Shown piece after piece: positions 1-7,819 of a stretch of 37,057 bases of DNA; position 1 is the stretch's first letter; each line of letters opens with the position of its first letter. Made by a program: the position numbers and the translations under genes. The notes beneath the pieces were generated by a model. That model saw only the letters and a list, made by a program, of their open reading frames with translations, did no database searches and was not told the origin of the DNA. This DNA comes from an uncultured Prevotella sp. (GTDB taxonomy: Bacteria > Bacteroidota > Bacteroidia > Bacteroidales > Bacteroidaceae), in assembly GCA_900550635.1 (NCBI GenBank), contig URSZ01000007.1:1-37057 (forward strand). The letters are read 5' to 3'.

Positions 1-188
1 GCTTGCGGCGGTAAAATGCCGTAGGAGAAATTCTTTGGCAGCAATGTTGCCGCGATTCGGGGCGGATAGGGCGGGAATGCTCGTACGGGCGGCGGGAGTA
101 TGTTGCTTACAAGTCTTGTCGTGTGCATTGCCGCGGTTGCCCGGCGGGACTGCCGTATGTTTATGTGCCTTGTTGGCGTGCGCCCGTG
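1..188. other. left edge, no supported gene
   Basis: This GC-rich stretch lies downstream of the lipoprotein gene that ends at 189 on the minus strand. Open frames here are short, lack recognisable protein features and run into the antisense of the lipoprotein gene. I see no clear terminator hairpin with a T-tract. It may be the end of a neighbouring unit outside the window. Confidence 0.4.
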
Positions 189-845
189 CTACAGCCGCGC
201 AAGGCTTTCTATGGCGAGTACGTCGATTACGCCGTCGTAGTTCTTGGCAAAGCCGTCAGAGGGTTTCCCTACATCGCCTACGCGCAGTTTGGCGCGGACG
301 GGCGCGCCGTTCTTCACCCCGTTGGTAACGGAGTCGTACATGCCGTACAGTTTGCCCGTCTTGTCGATAATCCAGTAGCATGTTCCGTCGTCGAGGGTGA
401 GGCTGCGCGTTTCGTGCGCTATGGTAAGTTTGCCTTCCATGCTTTTCAGCTTTTTAGCCGGCGTGAGGCGCGCGGCGGGTATGCTTTCCTTTCCGTCCGT
501 TGTGCGGCGTGCGTATTGCAGTAAGAGCGAGCCTTTCCTTACTGTCAGGCTGTCGTCGGTGAGTTTCTCTATCTCAAAGGTGTCTGCAAAGGCTATGGTT
601 TGGCTGTTGCCGATGCTTTTGCCCGTGAGGATGAGTTTGCCGTTTTCTTCTTTCCACGACTCGTATTTCAGTGTGGCCATGTTTATGGAGCTCGCGCTTC
701 CGTCCTCTTTTAAGGTGAACCCTTGTGTGATTTGCGGCATTCCGGGCACGGGCTGAATCCATTCGCCCGCAAGGTTGGCGTTTTTTCCGCAGGCAGCCAG
801 CGCAAGTGCCGAAAGGCCTGCCAATGCAATGTTCATGTGTTTCAT
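189..845 (-). CDS. lipocalin-like lipoprotein
   Basis: This 218-residue protein starts MKHMNIALAGLSALALAAC, a lipoprotein signal with lipobox LAAC and the lipidated cysteine at residue 19, so it should be anchored in an envelope membrane. Residues about 25-115 (GEWIQPVPGMPQITQGF, then SSINMATLKYESW and LTGKSIG) match, from memory, the lipocalin-like domain common in Bacteroidales lipoproteins. A second half (about 125-218) repeats a beta-rich pattern with GTCYWIIDKTGKLYGMYDSVT. Ligand and function are unknown. An ATG three codons further in is a possible alternative start. It is transcribed alone, divergent from the TetR gene at 1198. A GCGGTTG/CAACCGC hairpin (883-899) lies in the presumed leader. 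Confidence 0.85.
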   Translation of the reverse strand: MKHMNIALAGLSALALAACGKNANLAGEWIQPVPGMPQITQGFTLKEDGSASSINMATLKYESWKEENGKLILTGKSIGNSQTIAFADTFEIEKLTDDSLTVRKGSLLLQYARRTTDGKESIPAARLTPAKKLKSMEGKLTIAHETRSLTLDDGTCYWIIDKTGKLYGMYDSVTNGVKNGAPVRAKLRVGDVGKPSDGFAKNYDGVIDVLAIESLARL

Positions 846-1197
846 GATGCTGATGTTTTTTTAGGCTGTTGATAATGTGGGGGCGGTTGTTGCAACCGCG
901 TGCACGGATAACATGCGTCGTTGCGGAATATTGTATCGTCGTAAGTTAAATATAGTTACATGTTTGTGATACAGGCGGTTTTTGTTGTCGTTTAGGTGCA
1001 TAAAACCTGTTTTGCTGAATGGGTTTTATTGCATTGTTGGAATTGTCGCGTTGCATAAAGTGCAGGTCTTGCAGCGTGTAGTATCCGGCACGGGCGTGGC
1101 GGAAGCGGGAGTATTTGGTTTTATTAACTGTAGCCCGTGCAATATTTTGCCGGTAAGGGCTTTTTAAAGTTGGAATACAAACATTGCAAAGTTCAGT
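846..1197. other. divergent intergenic region
   Basis: This is a 352-bp gap between the lipoprotein gene (-) and a TetR gene (+). It contains a perfect 7-bp hairpin with a 3-base loop at 883-899, in the leader of the lipoprotein gene. I see no good TAnnTTTG promoter on either strand; the closest minus-strand match is TATATTTA around 945-955. It is the only long gap in the left two-thirds of the window without a 21-bp palindrome array. Confidence 0.5.
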
Positions 1198-1764
1198 ATG
1201 GACGAAGAAAAGAAAAAAAGGCTCATAATTTTCACATCGCAGTCGTTCAAGCAAAAAGGTATCCGTGCTACCCGCATGGACTCCATTGCGCGCGACATGA
1301 ACGTGTCGAAACGGACGATATACGAGGTTTACAAAACAAAAGACAACCTGATAGACGTGTGCCTGTCCTCGTACATCGACCGCACGCAGAACCTGTTCCG
1401 TATAATAGAGTGTGGCAGCCAGTGCCCGTTGCCGCGTTTGTTGGGCACGTCAAAGGCGTTTTTGGAGAACCTGTACAAGGGTGAAAACGCTTTCTGGCAC
1501 GATGTCACCAGCCATTACGGGTATATATACGACGCGATACGCGAAATATGGTACGCGGAGCTTGCGAGGCGTGTGTCGGATTGCCAAACCGAGGGGCTTG
1601 TAATGCCCGGCCTGGACGTGGACTGCTTCCTCGGCACATTCACGTCCGTGCTGTATAGTGCGCGCATGGCTGGATGCCCTCATGGCGTATTGGAGGATTC
1701 GGCCCTCTTTATGCTCAGGGGAGCCATGACGGCAAGGGGAATTAGCGAGGCCGGCGTTTTTTAA
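1198..1764 (+). CDS. TetR/AcrR-family transcriptional regulator
   Basis: This 188-residue protein has an N-terminal TetR helix-turn-helix at about residues 7-50. The motif GIRATRMDSIARDMNVSKRT followed by IYEVYKTKDNLI is the classic TetR recognition-helix region, and the remainder is a variable ligand-binding helical domain with no family signature I can name. It ends 77 bp from the stop of a convergent SMR efflux pump gene, so it may sense a compound exported by that pump, although convergent regulator-target pairs are less typical than divergent ones. The ATG is preceded by an AT-rich stretch without Shine-Dalgarno, as usual in Bacteroidota. Confidence 0.9.
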   Translation: MDEEKKKRLIIFTSQSFKQKGIRATRMDSIARDMNVSKRTIYEVYKTKDNLIDVCLSSYIDRTQNLFRIIECGSQCPLPRLLGTSKAFLENLYKGENAFWHDVTSHYGYIYDAIREIWYAELARRVSDCQTEGLVMPGLDVDCFLGTFTSVLYSARMAGCPHGVLEDSALFMLRGAMTARGISEAGVF

Positions 1765-1803
1765 GTCCTTTGCGCGTCGCGCCCGTTGTCCGTGGCGGCA
1801 CGC

Positions 1804-1820
1804 CCCCACGGCATGTGGGG
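1804..1820. terminator. possible convergent-gene hairpin terminator
   Basis: CCCCAC and GTGGGG pair as a 6-bp stem around a 5-base loop, between the convergent TetR and SMR genes. There is no T-tract on either side, so a terminator role is only suggested by position. Confidence 0.3.
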
Positions 1821-1841
1821 AAGGCTACGGGCATACTGCGG

Positions 1842-2174
1842 TCAATGCCCCGCCGATTTTGAAAACAAGTTTATCACAAGCACCCCGGCGATAATCATGC
1901 AAATGCCTATTATGGCGGCGGTATCCAGGTGCTGCCTGTACACAAACCGCCCGACAAGTGATACCAGCACAATCCCGGCACCCGACCAAATGGCGTATGC
2001 GATGCCTAACGGTATGTAACGCAGCACTATGCTGAGGAGGTAGAACGCGGCGGCATAACCTGCCAGGGTAACGAGCGACGGCACAAGGCGCGTGAACTGT
2101 CCTGTCTGTTTCAGGGCGCTCGTGGCAACTACCTCGCACGCTATTGCCGCTAAAAGGATGAGAAAGTGTTTCAT
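1842..2174 (-). CDS. SMR-family multidrug efflux protein (EmrE/QacE type)
   Basis: This 110-residue protein has four predicted membrane helices and the same length as E. coli EmrE. Glu14 (in LLAAIACEVVATSALK) sits where the essential proton- and drug-coupled glutamate of EmrE lies. IPLGIAYAIWSGAGIVLVS contains the helix-3 Trp motif of the quaternary-ammonium (Qac) branch, and the tail IIAGVLVINLFS is also typical. It should act as an antiparallel dimer in the inner membrane, exporting cationic compounds in exchange for protons. The start at 2174 was chosen because the upstream in-frame extension is not SMR-like. It is convergent with the TetR gene at 1198-1764. Confidence 0.93.
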   Translation of the reverse strand: MKHFLILLAAIACEVVATSALKQTGQFTRLVPSLVTLAGYAAAFYLLSIVLRYIPLGIAYAIWSGAGIVLVSLVGRFVYRQHLDTAAIIGICMIIAGVLVINLFSKSAGH

Positions 2175-2333
2175 GCTGTCATTAGCCAGATGTTGCTGCA
2201 AAGGTACAAAAACGCTCCGCCTTGAAGTGTGCGCCTGTTGAAAATATGGCGCGCGGCGCATTCCGCCGGCGTGCTTTCCATACCCCCGGCCAGGCTGGCG
2301 ACACAACAGAACCCGCCGGCGGTACAGTCAGGC

Positions 2334-2510
2334 GCAGGCACGGAATCCCGAAAACTGTTTTCCCGGTAACGGCCCGGGCTTCCGAACGGGGTAAAAATAT
2401 GTCTGACATATTTTGAATTATGTCAGACATATTTTGAATTACGTCCGACATGTTTCCGTTTTGCCCCGGGAGGGGGTGAAAACTATTTAAAACCCGTCCG
2501 TAAAATGCAG
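2334..2510 (+). repeat. dispersed 21-bp triple-palindrome element, copy A
   Basis: Three abutting 21-bp units lie at 2394-2414, 2415-2435 and 2436-2456. Each is near-palindromic (arm AAAATATGTC, one variable base, inverted arm). Units 1 and 2 have complementary central bases (T and A). The flanks from GCAGGCACGGAATCC (2334) to AAAATGCAG (2510) are shared with copy B, which has the same length of 177 bp and is about four-fifths identical by eye. The copy lies between divergent genes, so it is not simply a terminator. Confidence 0.9.
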
Positions 2511-2662
2511 GCGGGAAAAGCTCCGGAACGCAAGCCTTGTCCCCCGCCGCGCTGACCGCTCCCCGTCGGCCGCGGGGCGGGTCGCGGCTGTTTTGGCGCA
2601 ACGCGCACAGCCGCCGGGCAGGAAAAATTTTAACGCTTACTGTAATTTTGTCAAATAATTGC

Positions 2663-2693
2663 TTGGCTGTGTTAATTGTACGCCCTACATTTG
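2663..2693 (+). promoter_or_regulatory. Bacteroidales-type promoter of the BspA-like gene
   Basis: A TTG (-33 region) at 2663-2665 is followed after 20 bp by TACATTTG (2686-2693), a full match to the TAnnTTTG -7 consensus of Bacteroides-type sigma-70. The predicted leader to the ATG at 2792 is about 90 nt. Confidence 0.65.
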
Positions 2694-2791
2694 TATGTGT
2701 ACCAGGCTTGTTTTTAAGCTCCATGCGGGTTTTCCATGAAAAGCGGCCTGCATCTCCATGGCGAACAGCAACCATAAAATATACAACCACC

Positions 2792-5677
2792 ATGAAGAAA
2801 TCGACAACAGCAATCGTTGCCGCAATGATGTTGCTATCGGTAACGGGTGCGAATTTAAACGCAGCAGCAAGCAACCCTAATCCGCCTTCCGCCCCTGCGG
2901 CGGCTGCCGGCGGAGATTCGTTCACGCTCGACGGACTGGTCTACACCGTTGTCGACGCCGCCAACAACCTCGTGGAGCTTTCGGGTAACGACGGCACTCA
3001 CCCAACGTCAGTGAATGTAATTTCCCCCATCAGTTACGGGGGCACGGACTATACCGTGGTCTCGATAGGTGCGGGCGCTTTCAGAGGAAGCGATATACTC
3101 ATGACATTCTACGCCGACGATAACGTGAAAAGCGTAGGCGAGGCGGCTTTCGCAGGATGTAGCAGTATGATTTCTGTGCTATTCGGCGACGTAGAGGCTA
3201 TAGGCGACTCGGCTTTCTATAACTGTGGCGTGATTAACGAATTAGAACTCGGCACCTCATTGAAGTCGATAGGAGAATTTGCATTCGCGTCCGGCTCTAC
3301 CTATATTGCGTTTTCTATACCGGCAAGCGTTGAGAGCATAGGCAAAGGAGCGTTCATAAGCTGCGGGTCGGAGGAGTTCATTGTAGATGAGGCAAACCAG
3401 AACTATTGCTCCGTCGACGGGGTTCTCTTTACAAAAGACATGGCGGAGCTTGTGGCTTATCCCTACGGTAAAACCCAAATAGAATACACTGTGCCCGACG
3501 GAGTAAAGCGGATTGGCGAATATGCGTTCTCTAAAATAGATAATATTTATAAAATAAACCTTCCCGAATCCCTTGAGAGTATAGGCGGATATGCGTTTTA
3601 CGGTATCTATAGTATAAGGCAGATTGACGTTCCGGCGGGCGTAACCGTAATAGAGCCTTATACTTTCAGCCATTGCGCAGACCTGGAAACCATATCGCTC
3701 CACGACGGTGTTACAACAATAGGCCGGGGCGCTTTCGCCGAATCTGAAGAACTGGCTTTGAACGGCCTGCCCGATGCGCTTGAAACAATAGCCGACAGCG
3801 CGTTCTATCATTGTTATGTGGGCGACAATATCATTATTCCGGCAGGAGTGAAAAGCATAGGCGCACACGCGTTTGAACGCATTTATCACTACGACACGGA
3901 ATTTTATTTCCTGGGCAAGACACCGCCTGCAATCCCTGTGAGTGTTGAAGATGTATTCTACGGGATGGATATCACCGTGCATACGCAAGCCCTCGAGGCT
4001 TTCAAAAACGCCGAGGGATGGAACACACGCAGTAACTATAAAACCCTGGATTTTTCTTTCCTGGACAACAACTATGTCTACCAAATCACCGACGAGGGCA
4101 ACAAGGAACTGGCAATTACGGGTTATATCAATAAATACTTCACCTCCTTGGAAATTCCCGACACCTACGAAGACGGCGGCGACGTTTATACAGTAACGCA
4201 AATCGGCAGTGAGGCTTTTTCAGACTACGAAGGGATAGAGAGCGTTGTCTTGCCCAACACCGTAAAGTCAATAGGCAAGAAAGCTTTCTACGGGATACCT
4301 ACAATGACGACATTGGAGCTCGGCACAGGCCTCGAATACATAGGCGACCAGGCATTCTACGACAGCCAGGCCTTGTCGGGCGTGACGTTGCCGGCAACCC
4401 TGAAAACAATCGGCGATGAGGCTTTCTCCAACAGCAGCCTCACAGAGATAAGTATTCCCGACGCGGTTGAGAAAATAGGCGCAGGTGTGTTCAGCAACTC
4501 GCAGATAAGGCAGGTAACCTTCCCCGCAGGTCTTACAGAGATTCCGAAGTCCATGTTTGCCGCTTCAGCATTGGAGAAAATCACCATTCCCGAGGGCGTG
4601 GCGAAAATAGATTCCTTCGCATTTACATACTGCGCTAACCTTAAGGAAGTGAACTTACCCTCAACGCTCAAAAAGATTTCCCATGATGCATTCTATTCCT
4701 GCGATTTGCTGACCACAATCAACCTGCCCGAGGGCCTCACCTCCATAGGCGAAGGGGCATTCGACGGGTGCCACAGCCTTGCCGAGGTACAACTCCCCTC
4801 AACCCTTAACGAGATGGGCGACTATGCGTTTGCATACACAGCCTTGGAGAAAATCGCTTTCCCCGAAGGCATGACGCAGCTTGGTGAGAACCTGTTCTAC
4901 GATTGCAACAAAATAAAGGAAATCGTTCTGCCCTCAACGCTCAAAGAGATTCCCTACCGCGCATTCTATTCCTGCGATTTGCTGACCACAATCAACCTGC
5001 CCGAGGGCCTTACCTCCATAGGCGACCGGGCATTCCGCGAATGCTACAGCCTTACCGAGATACAGCTTCCCTCAACCCTTGAATCGATAGGCGAAAGGGC
5101 CTTCCGCCAGTCGGGGTTGAAGAAAATCGAAATCCCCGAAGGAGTAAAGGCAATCAGCGATGAGGCGTTCGAAGGCTGTGAGAGCTTGGAAGAAGTGGTC
5201 CTTCCCCCGACAATCGAGAAAATCGGCGAAAGCGCTTTCGAGTCTTGCACGGCGCTGGCCTCGATAGCCATTCCGGCCAATACGGACAGCATACATTCCG
5301 GCGCGTTCGGCATGTGCACCGGGCTGGCTTCGATAAGTTGCGACGCTGTTGAGCCGCCCGTACTCGGCGATGACGTGTTCTACGAAGTGTCGCGCGACAT
5401 AAAGCTGCGCGTTTCGGCCGAAGCTATCGAAGCCTACCGCAACGCGGCCGTTTGGAACGAGTTCAACATCGACATGTCCGTTTCAATCAACCAGCCCACC
5501 GTAGGCGCTGGGATTACAGTCGTGAACGGAGAGCTCCGTAACCCCGCAGGCGTGGCGATAAAGGTTTACGACGCCGCCGGCACGCTAATCTACAGCGGCA
5601 ACGCCGGGAGTCTGAGCCTGCCCAGGGGCATTTACATCGTCCGCACCGGCAGGCAATCGCAGAAAGTGGCGTTCTGA
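2792..5677 (+). CDS. BspA-like leucine-rich repeat surface protein
   Basis: This 961-residue secreted protein has a signal peptide (MKKSTTAIVAAMMLLSVTGA). It has two parallel modules, each made of a short beta entry segment (FTLDGLVYTVVD near 45; FLDNNYVYQITD near 425), a run of about 23-residue BspA/LRR_5 repeats of the form 'tsIgegAFygC.sL..i.LP..l', and a closing cap (TPPAIPVSVEDVF...AFKNAEGWN; EPPVLGDDVF...AYRNAAVWN). The last about 65 residues (VYDAAGTLIYSG...GIYIVRTG...KVAF) resemble the C-terminal sorting domain of type IX secretion substrates. Related proteins bind host matrix or glycan ligands, but the target here is unknown. The start was set at the signal peptide, not at the longer upstream frame. 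It is monocistronic, with its own promoter, and is bracketed by repeat copies A and B. Confidence 0.9.
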   Translation: MKKSTTAIVAAMMLLSVTGANLNAAASNPNPPSAPAAAAGGDSFTLDGLVYTVVDAANNLVELSGNDGTHPTSVNVISPISYGGTDYTVVSIGAGAFRGSDILMTFYADDNVKSVGEAAFAGCSSMISVLFGDVEAIGDSAFYNCGVINELELGTSLKSIGEFAFASGSTYIAFSIPASVESIGKGAFISCGSEEFIVDEANQNYCSVDGVLFTKDMAELVAYPYGKTQIEYTVPDGVKRIGEYAFSKIDNIYKINLPESLESIGGYAFYGIYSIRQIDVPAGVTVIEPYTFSHCADLETISLHDGVTTIGRGAFAESEELALNGLPDALETIADSAFYHCYVGDNIIIPAGVKSIGAHAFERIYHYDTEFYFLGKTPPAIPVSVEDVFYGMDITVHTQALEAFKNAEGWNTRSNYKTLDFSFLDNNYVYQITDEGNKELAITGYINKYFTSLEIPDTYEDGGDVYTVTQIGSEAFSDYEGIESVVLPNTVKSIGKKAFYGIPTMTTLELGTGLEYIGDQAFYDSQALSGVTLPATLKTIGDEAFSNSSLTEISIPDAVEKIGAGVFSNSQIRQVTFPAGLTEIPKSMFAASALEKITIPEGVAKIDSFAFTYCANLKEVNLPSTLKKISHDAFYSCDLLTTINLPEGLTSIGEGAFDGCHSLAEVQLPSTLNEMGDYAFAYTALEKIAFPEGMTQLGENLFYDCNKIKEIVLPSTLKEIPYRAFYSCDLLTTINLPEGLTSIGDRAFRECYSLTEIQLPSTLESIGERAFRQSGLKKIEIPEGVKAISDEAFEGCESLEEVVLPPTIEKIGESAFESCTALASIAIPANTDSIHSGAFGMCTGLASISCDAVEPPVLGDDVFYEVSRDIKLRVSAEAIEAYRNAAVWNEFNIDMSVSINQPTVGAGITVVNGELRNPAGVAIKVYDAAGTLIYSGNAGSLSLPRGIYIVRTGRQSQKVAF
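4688..5025 (+). repeat. near-identical 65-nt intragenic repeat, period 273 nt
   Basis: Positions 4688-4752 and 4961-5025 are identical except for one base. The offset of 273 nt equals 91 codons, or about four LRR units. The preceding bases (CCCTCAACGCTCAAA) also match. This is more similar than the other LRR copies and points to recent duplication or gene conversion inside the BspA-like gene. Confidence 0.85.
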
Positions 5678-5758
5678 CGGCGGGATGGCGGTTTACGGAA
5701 CGTGGATTCGCCCTCGCGGAAACTGCCGTAAAGTTTCCTGAACCCCACATACATCATT

Positions 5759-5794
5759 TAAATCCCGACGCGCCTCCGGGCGGGTCGGGATTTA
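5759..5794 (+). terminator. hairpin terminator downstream of the BspA-like gene
   Basis: TAAATCCCGAC (5759-5769) and GTCGGGATTTA (5784-5794) form a perfect 11-bp stem with a 14-base GC-rich loop, 82 bp after the stop codon. The downstream T-run is built into the stem (ATTTA), so it could work for transcription from either convergent gene. Confidence 0.6.
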
Positions 5795-5870
5795 TGTCTT
5801 GCAGGCATGGTAATGCCGGGAAATTGTCCGTTATAGTGCGGAAAAAACCGGCACGGCAATCCAGGCAAAC

Positions 5871-6047
5871 GCAGGCACGGAATCCGGAAAACTGTTTCCC
5901 CAGGCAAAGGCCGGGGTTTCCGGGGGAGCAAAAACATGTCTGACATAATTTGAAATATGTCAGACATATTTTGAATTACGTCCGACATATTTCCGTTTTG
6001 CCGCGGAGGGGATGAAAACTGTTTGAAACCAGTACGGAAAAATGCAG
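5871..6047 (+). repeat. dispersed 21-bp triple-palindrome element, copy B
   Basis: The units lie at 5931-5951, 5952-5972 and 5973-5993. GGGGGAGCAAA precedes the array, and GATGAAAACTG plus ATGCAGACAAATACGG follow it. It is the same length as copy A and shares its outer flanks, so the two form a direct-repeat pair around the BspA-like gene. Units 1 and 2 again have complementary central bases. Confidence 0.9.
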
Positions 6048-6201
6048 ACAAATACGGGCCGGAAGCGCGTACAGGCGTACCCCGTGCGCGAGGGGGGGAG
6101 AGGTGCCCCGCACAGCCGGCAAGCCAAGGCTTTGCTGAAAAACGGTGCCGCTTCCGGAAGTAATGCCTCCCCTGCGGGCTGTTGTGGCGTAAAGGCCTGC
6201 G

Positions 6202-7344
6202 TTATTGCGTTATGGCTTTCAGCAGTTCGGGGTTGGTGAGCTTGCCGGTGTTCCAGTCGGCAAAGCCGAAGCCCGACTTGTATTCCCAGTAAGCCCTCGG
6301 TATGCCGTATTCGTTGCACATGGCTGTTATGTCGCCCGTCCAGGCTACGCGTGCCTCCTGGCTTACGGTGTGCAGGCAGCCGAACTCGCCGAGGTAAAGC
6401 GCCAGCCCTTTCCGGCGCGCAAAGTCCACGGCGCGTTTCCAGCGTGCGCGCAGCCATCCGGTGTCGAAGTTCTGTGTGGCCCCCCAGCCTACTATCTTTT
6501 GCTGGCGCTCGTCTAACTTCGCGACGTCTTCGGGGTCGACGGGGCGGCCGGGGTATTTCACGCCGTGTTCCAGCACAATGTCTTTCTGGTCTGTCCAGCT
6601 TGCCCGGTAGTGTGTGAGGATGAACGGTTCGTAAAAGTGGAACGTAAGCATTATGTTCGGGTCGTTGTCGGGAATAGCGACGTCGGGTATGTTGTCGACG
6701 CTGTCCCATTTGTTGGACGGCACGAGGATTACGCGCTTCTTGTTTATGTCCCTCACCACGGGCAGCAGTTTTGCGAGCACCTTGTTCCATTCTTCGTTTT
6801 TGTCGGCCACAGGCTCGTTGAGAAGCTCGTAGGCCAGGAGTGTGACGGGGAATTTGTCGAGGCGACGGGCTATCTTTTCCCACATGTCGCAGAGGCGTTG
6901 CTGTGCTTCGGGCGAAGTCCACAGCGTGTTGTTCTTTTCGTTGAAGTGGTGCGAACGGATGTTGTGCAGGTCGAAAATTGCCCGCATTCCGTGCTTTTCG
7001 CACCATCCTATGGCCGTTTCAATGAGCGTCATCGTTTCGTTGTCCATGGTGCCGTCTTCGGCAAACAGTTGTTCTTCGCCCACGGGGATCCTTATGTGGT
7101 CGAATCCCCAGGCGGCGAGCTGCTCCACGTCGCGCTCGGTGAAAATCCTGGCGCGTTCCTCGCCGCGCGCTCCGGTTTGCGACACCCAGTGGGCTATGTT
7201 CACGCCGCGTTTTATCTCGAATTTGGTTTTTGCCGGTTGCAGGGTGCTTCCGTTCCCGCCCGCCATGGCTGCGGCGGCAGGGCATAAGGCTGCAATCAGG
7301 GCAGCCGACAGGGTAACGAGTAATGAAATGGCTTTGGTTTTCAT
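6202..7344 (-). CDS. secreted GH5-family cellulase/endoglucanase-type glycosidase
   Basis: This 380-residue enzyme has an N-terminal signal peptide (MKTKAISLLVTLSAALIAAL). The GH5 signatures are present: RGVNIAHW near 46, FDHIRIPVG near 81, DLHNIR at 125-130, the acid/base Glu177 in AYELLNEP, HFYEP near 236, and the nucleophile Glu320 in LYLGEFG. It is a complete retaining (beta/alpha)8 glycosidase that should cut beta-1,4-glucans or related beta-glucans, but subfamily and true substrate cannot be set from motifs alone. No carbohydrate-binding module is attached and no SusCD pair is adjacent. The gene stands alone, convergent with the BspA-like gene. Confidence 0.92.
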   Translation of the reverse strand: MKTKAISLLVTLSAALIAALCPAAAAMAGGNGSTLQPAKTKFEIKRGVNIAHWVSQTGARGEERARIFTERDVEQLAAWGFDHIRIPVGEEQLFAEDGTMDNETMTLIETAIGWCEKHGMRAIFDLHNIRSHHFNEKNNTLWTSPEAQQRLCDMWEKIARRLDKFPVTLLAYELLNEPVADKNEEWNKVLAKLLPVVRDINKKRVILVPSNKWDSVDNIPDVAIPDNDPNIMLTFHFYEPFILTHYRASWTDQKDIVLEHGVKYPGRPVDPEDVAKLDERQQKIVGWGATQNFDTGWLRARWKRAVDFARRKGLALYLGEFGCLHTVSQEARVAWTGDITAMCNEYGIPRAYWEYKSGFGFADWNTGKLTNPELLKAITQ

Positions 7345-7382
7345 GGCTTGTTTTTTAGGTTGTTATGCTACACGCGAATATA

Positions 7383-7390
7383 CAAAAATA
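7383..7390 (-). promoter_or_regulatory. putative -7 element of the cellulase gene
   Basis: On the minus strand this reads TATTTTTG, a full TAnnTTTG match, 38 bp before the start codon. The -33 region is poor (TTC about 19 bp upstream). Confidence 0.4.
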
Positions 7391-7484
7391 CGGGGGCAGG
7401 GAGAAGCCGGAAGCGCGTTTTTTCGGCTTCTCTGTTTTACACCGGGTATGATGTCAGAAATGCAGCTTTTTTTGTCTGTTTTCG

Positions 7485-7607
7485 CGGCGTGGCGGAAAGC
7501 CCGATTTCATGCGGGTTTGGAGAGGGGCGAAAATAGGTGCCTTGTATTTTGAAATATGTCAGACATATTTTGAAATAGGTCGGACATATTTTTTATTTGC
7601 TCCCGGG
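7485..7607 (-). repeat. dispersed 21-bp triple-palindrome element, copy C
   Basis: The units lie at 7530-7550, 7551-7571 and 7572-7592. Read on the minus strand it starts with GGGAGCAAA and ends with CTCCAAACCCGCATGAAATCGG, matching the flank of copies D and E. Its distal unit carries the GTGCCTTGTATTTT variant also seen in D and E, but next to a standard unit, so the long 42-bp palindrome of D and E is absent. Confidence 0.88.
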
Positions 7608-7729
7608 GCGTTTTTTTAACGTCCTGTTTATGTTTCACTTTTTTCCGTCCGAAAATGTCTGTAAAGGCTCAGTGCGGCGGTGCAACGCACCACTCTCCGG
7701 CAAAACAGCTATTTTTAGGCGTTTTATGC

Positions 7730-7759
7730 TTGTGGTTCACCAAAAATCCCCTAAATTTG
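7730..7759 (+). promoter_or_regulatory. Bacteroidales-type promoter of the TetR-fabG cluster
   Basis: TTG at 7730-7732, a 19-bp spacer, then TAAATTTG at 7752-7759 (a perfect TAnnTTTG). The TetR start codon is 60 bp downstream of the -7 box. Confidence 0.65.
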
Positions 7760-7819
7760 CACACAACAGCAAGCGAGTGCAAACCGCAGGGCTTGCCGTC
7801 CACCATTAAACGAAACGAA

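Larger units (their letters stand above)
2175..2791. other. divergent gap upstream of the BspA-like gene
   Basis: This 617-bp region separates the SMR gene (-) and the BspA-like gene (+). It contains one 177-bp dispersed repeat (2334-2510) and a promoter for the BspA gene (2663-2693). The stretch 2511-2640 is GC-rich with no recognisable gene. Open frames crossing it on both strands have no protein-like features. Confidence 0.6.
5678..6201. other. convergent gap between BspA-like and cellulase genes
   Basis: This 524-bp gap holds a terminator-like hairpin (5759-5794) and repeat copy B (5871-6047). From 6048 to 6201 I see only GC-rich sequence downstream of the cellulase gene, with no gene. 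Confidence 0.6.
7345..7819. other. divergent gap between cellulase and TetR genes
   Basis: This 475-bp gap holds a putative cellulase promoter (7383-7390, minus), repeat copy C (7485-7607, minus) and the promoter for the TetR gene (7730-7759, plus). No further gene is apparent. Confidence 0.6.

Noticed and set aside
2182..2925. Minus-strand 247-codon frame between SMR and BspA-like genes
   Set aside because: It crosses a dispersed repeat, the BspA promoter and the start of the BspA-like gene and shows no domain or signal features.
2394..5993. Short proteins with repeated heptads (NMSDIIQ-like) encoded across the arrays
   Set aside because: The 21-bp period is a multiple of three, so any open frame through an array shows heptads. 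Frames at the eight copies differ in direction, context and starts, and none continues into protein-like sequence.
5960..7006. Long arginine-rich minus-strand frame overlapping the GH5 gene
   Set aside because: It is the same-strand alternate frame of a gene with full catalytic motifs; composition is typical of frame shadows in GC-rich DNA.
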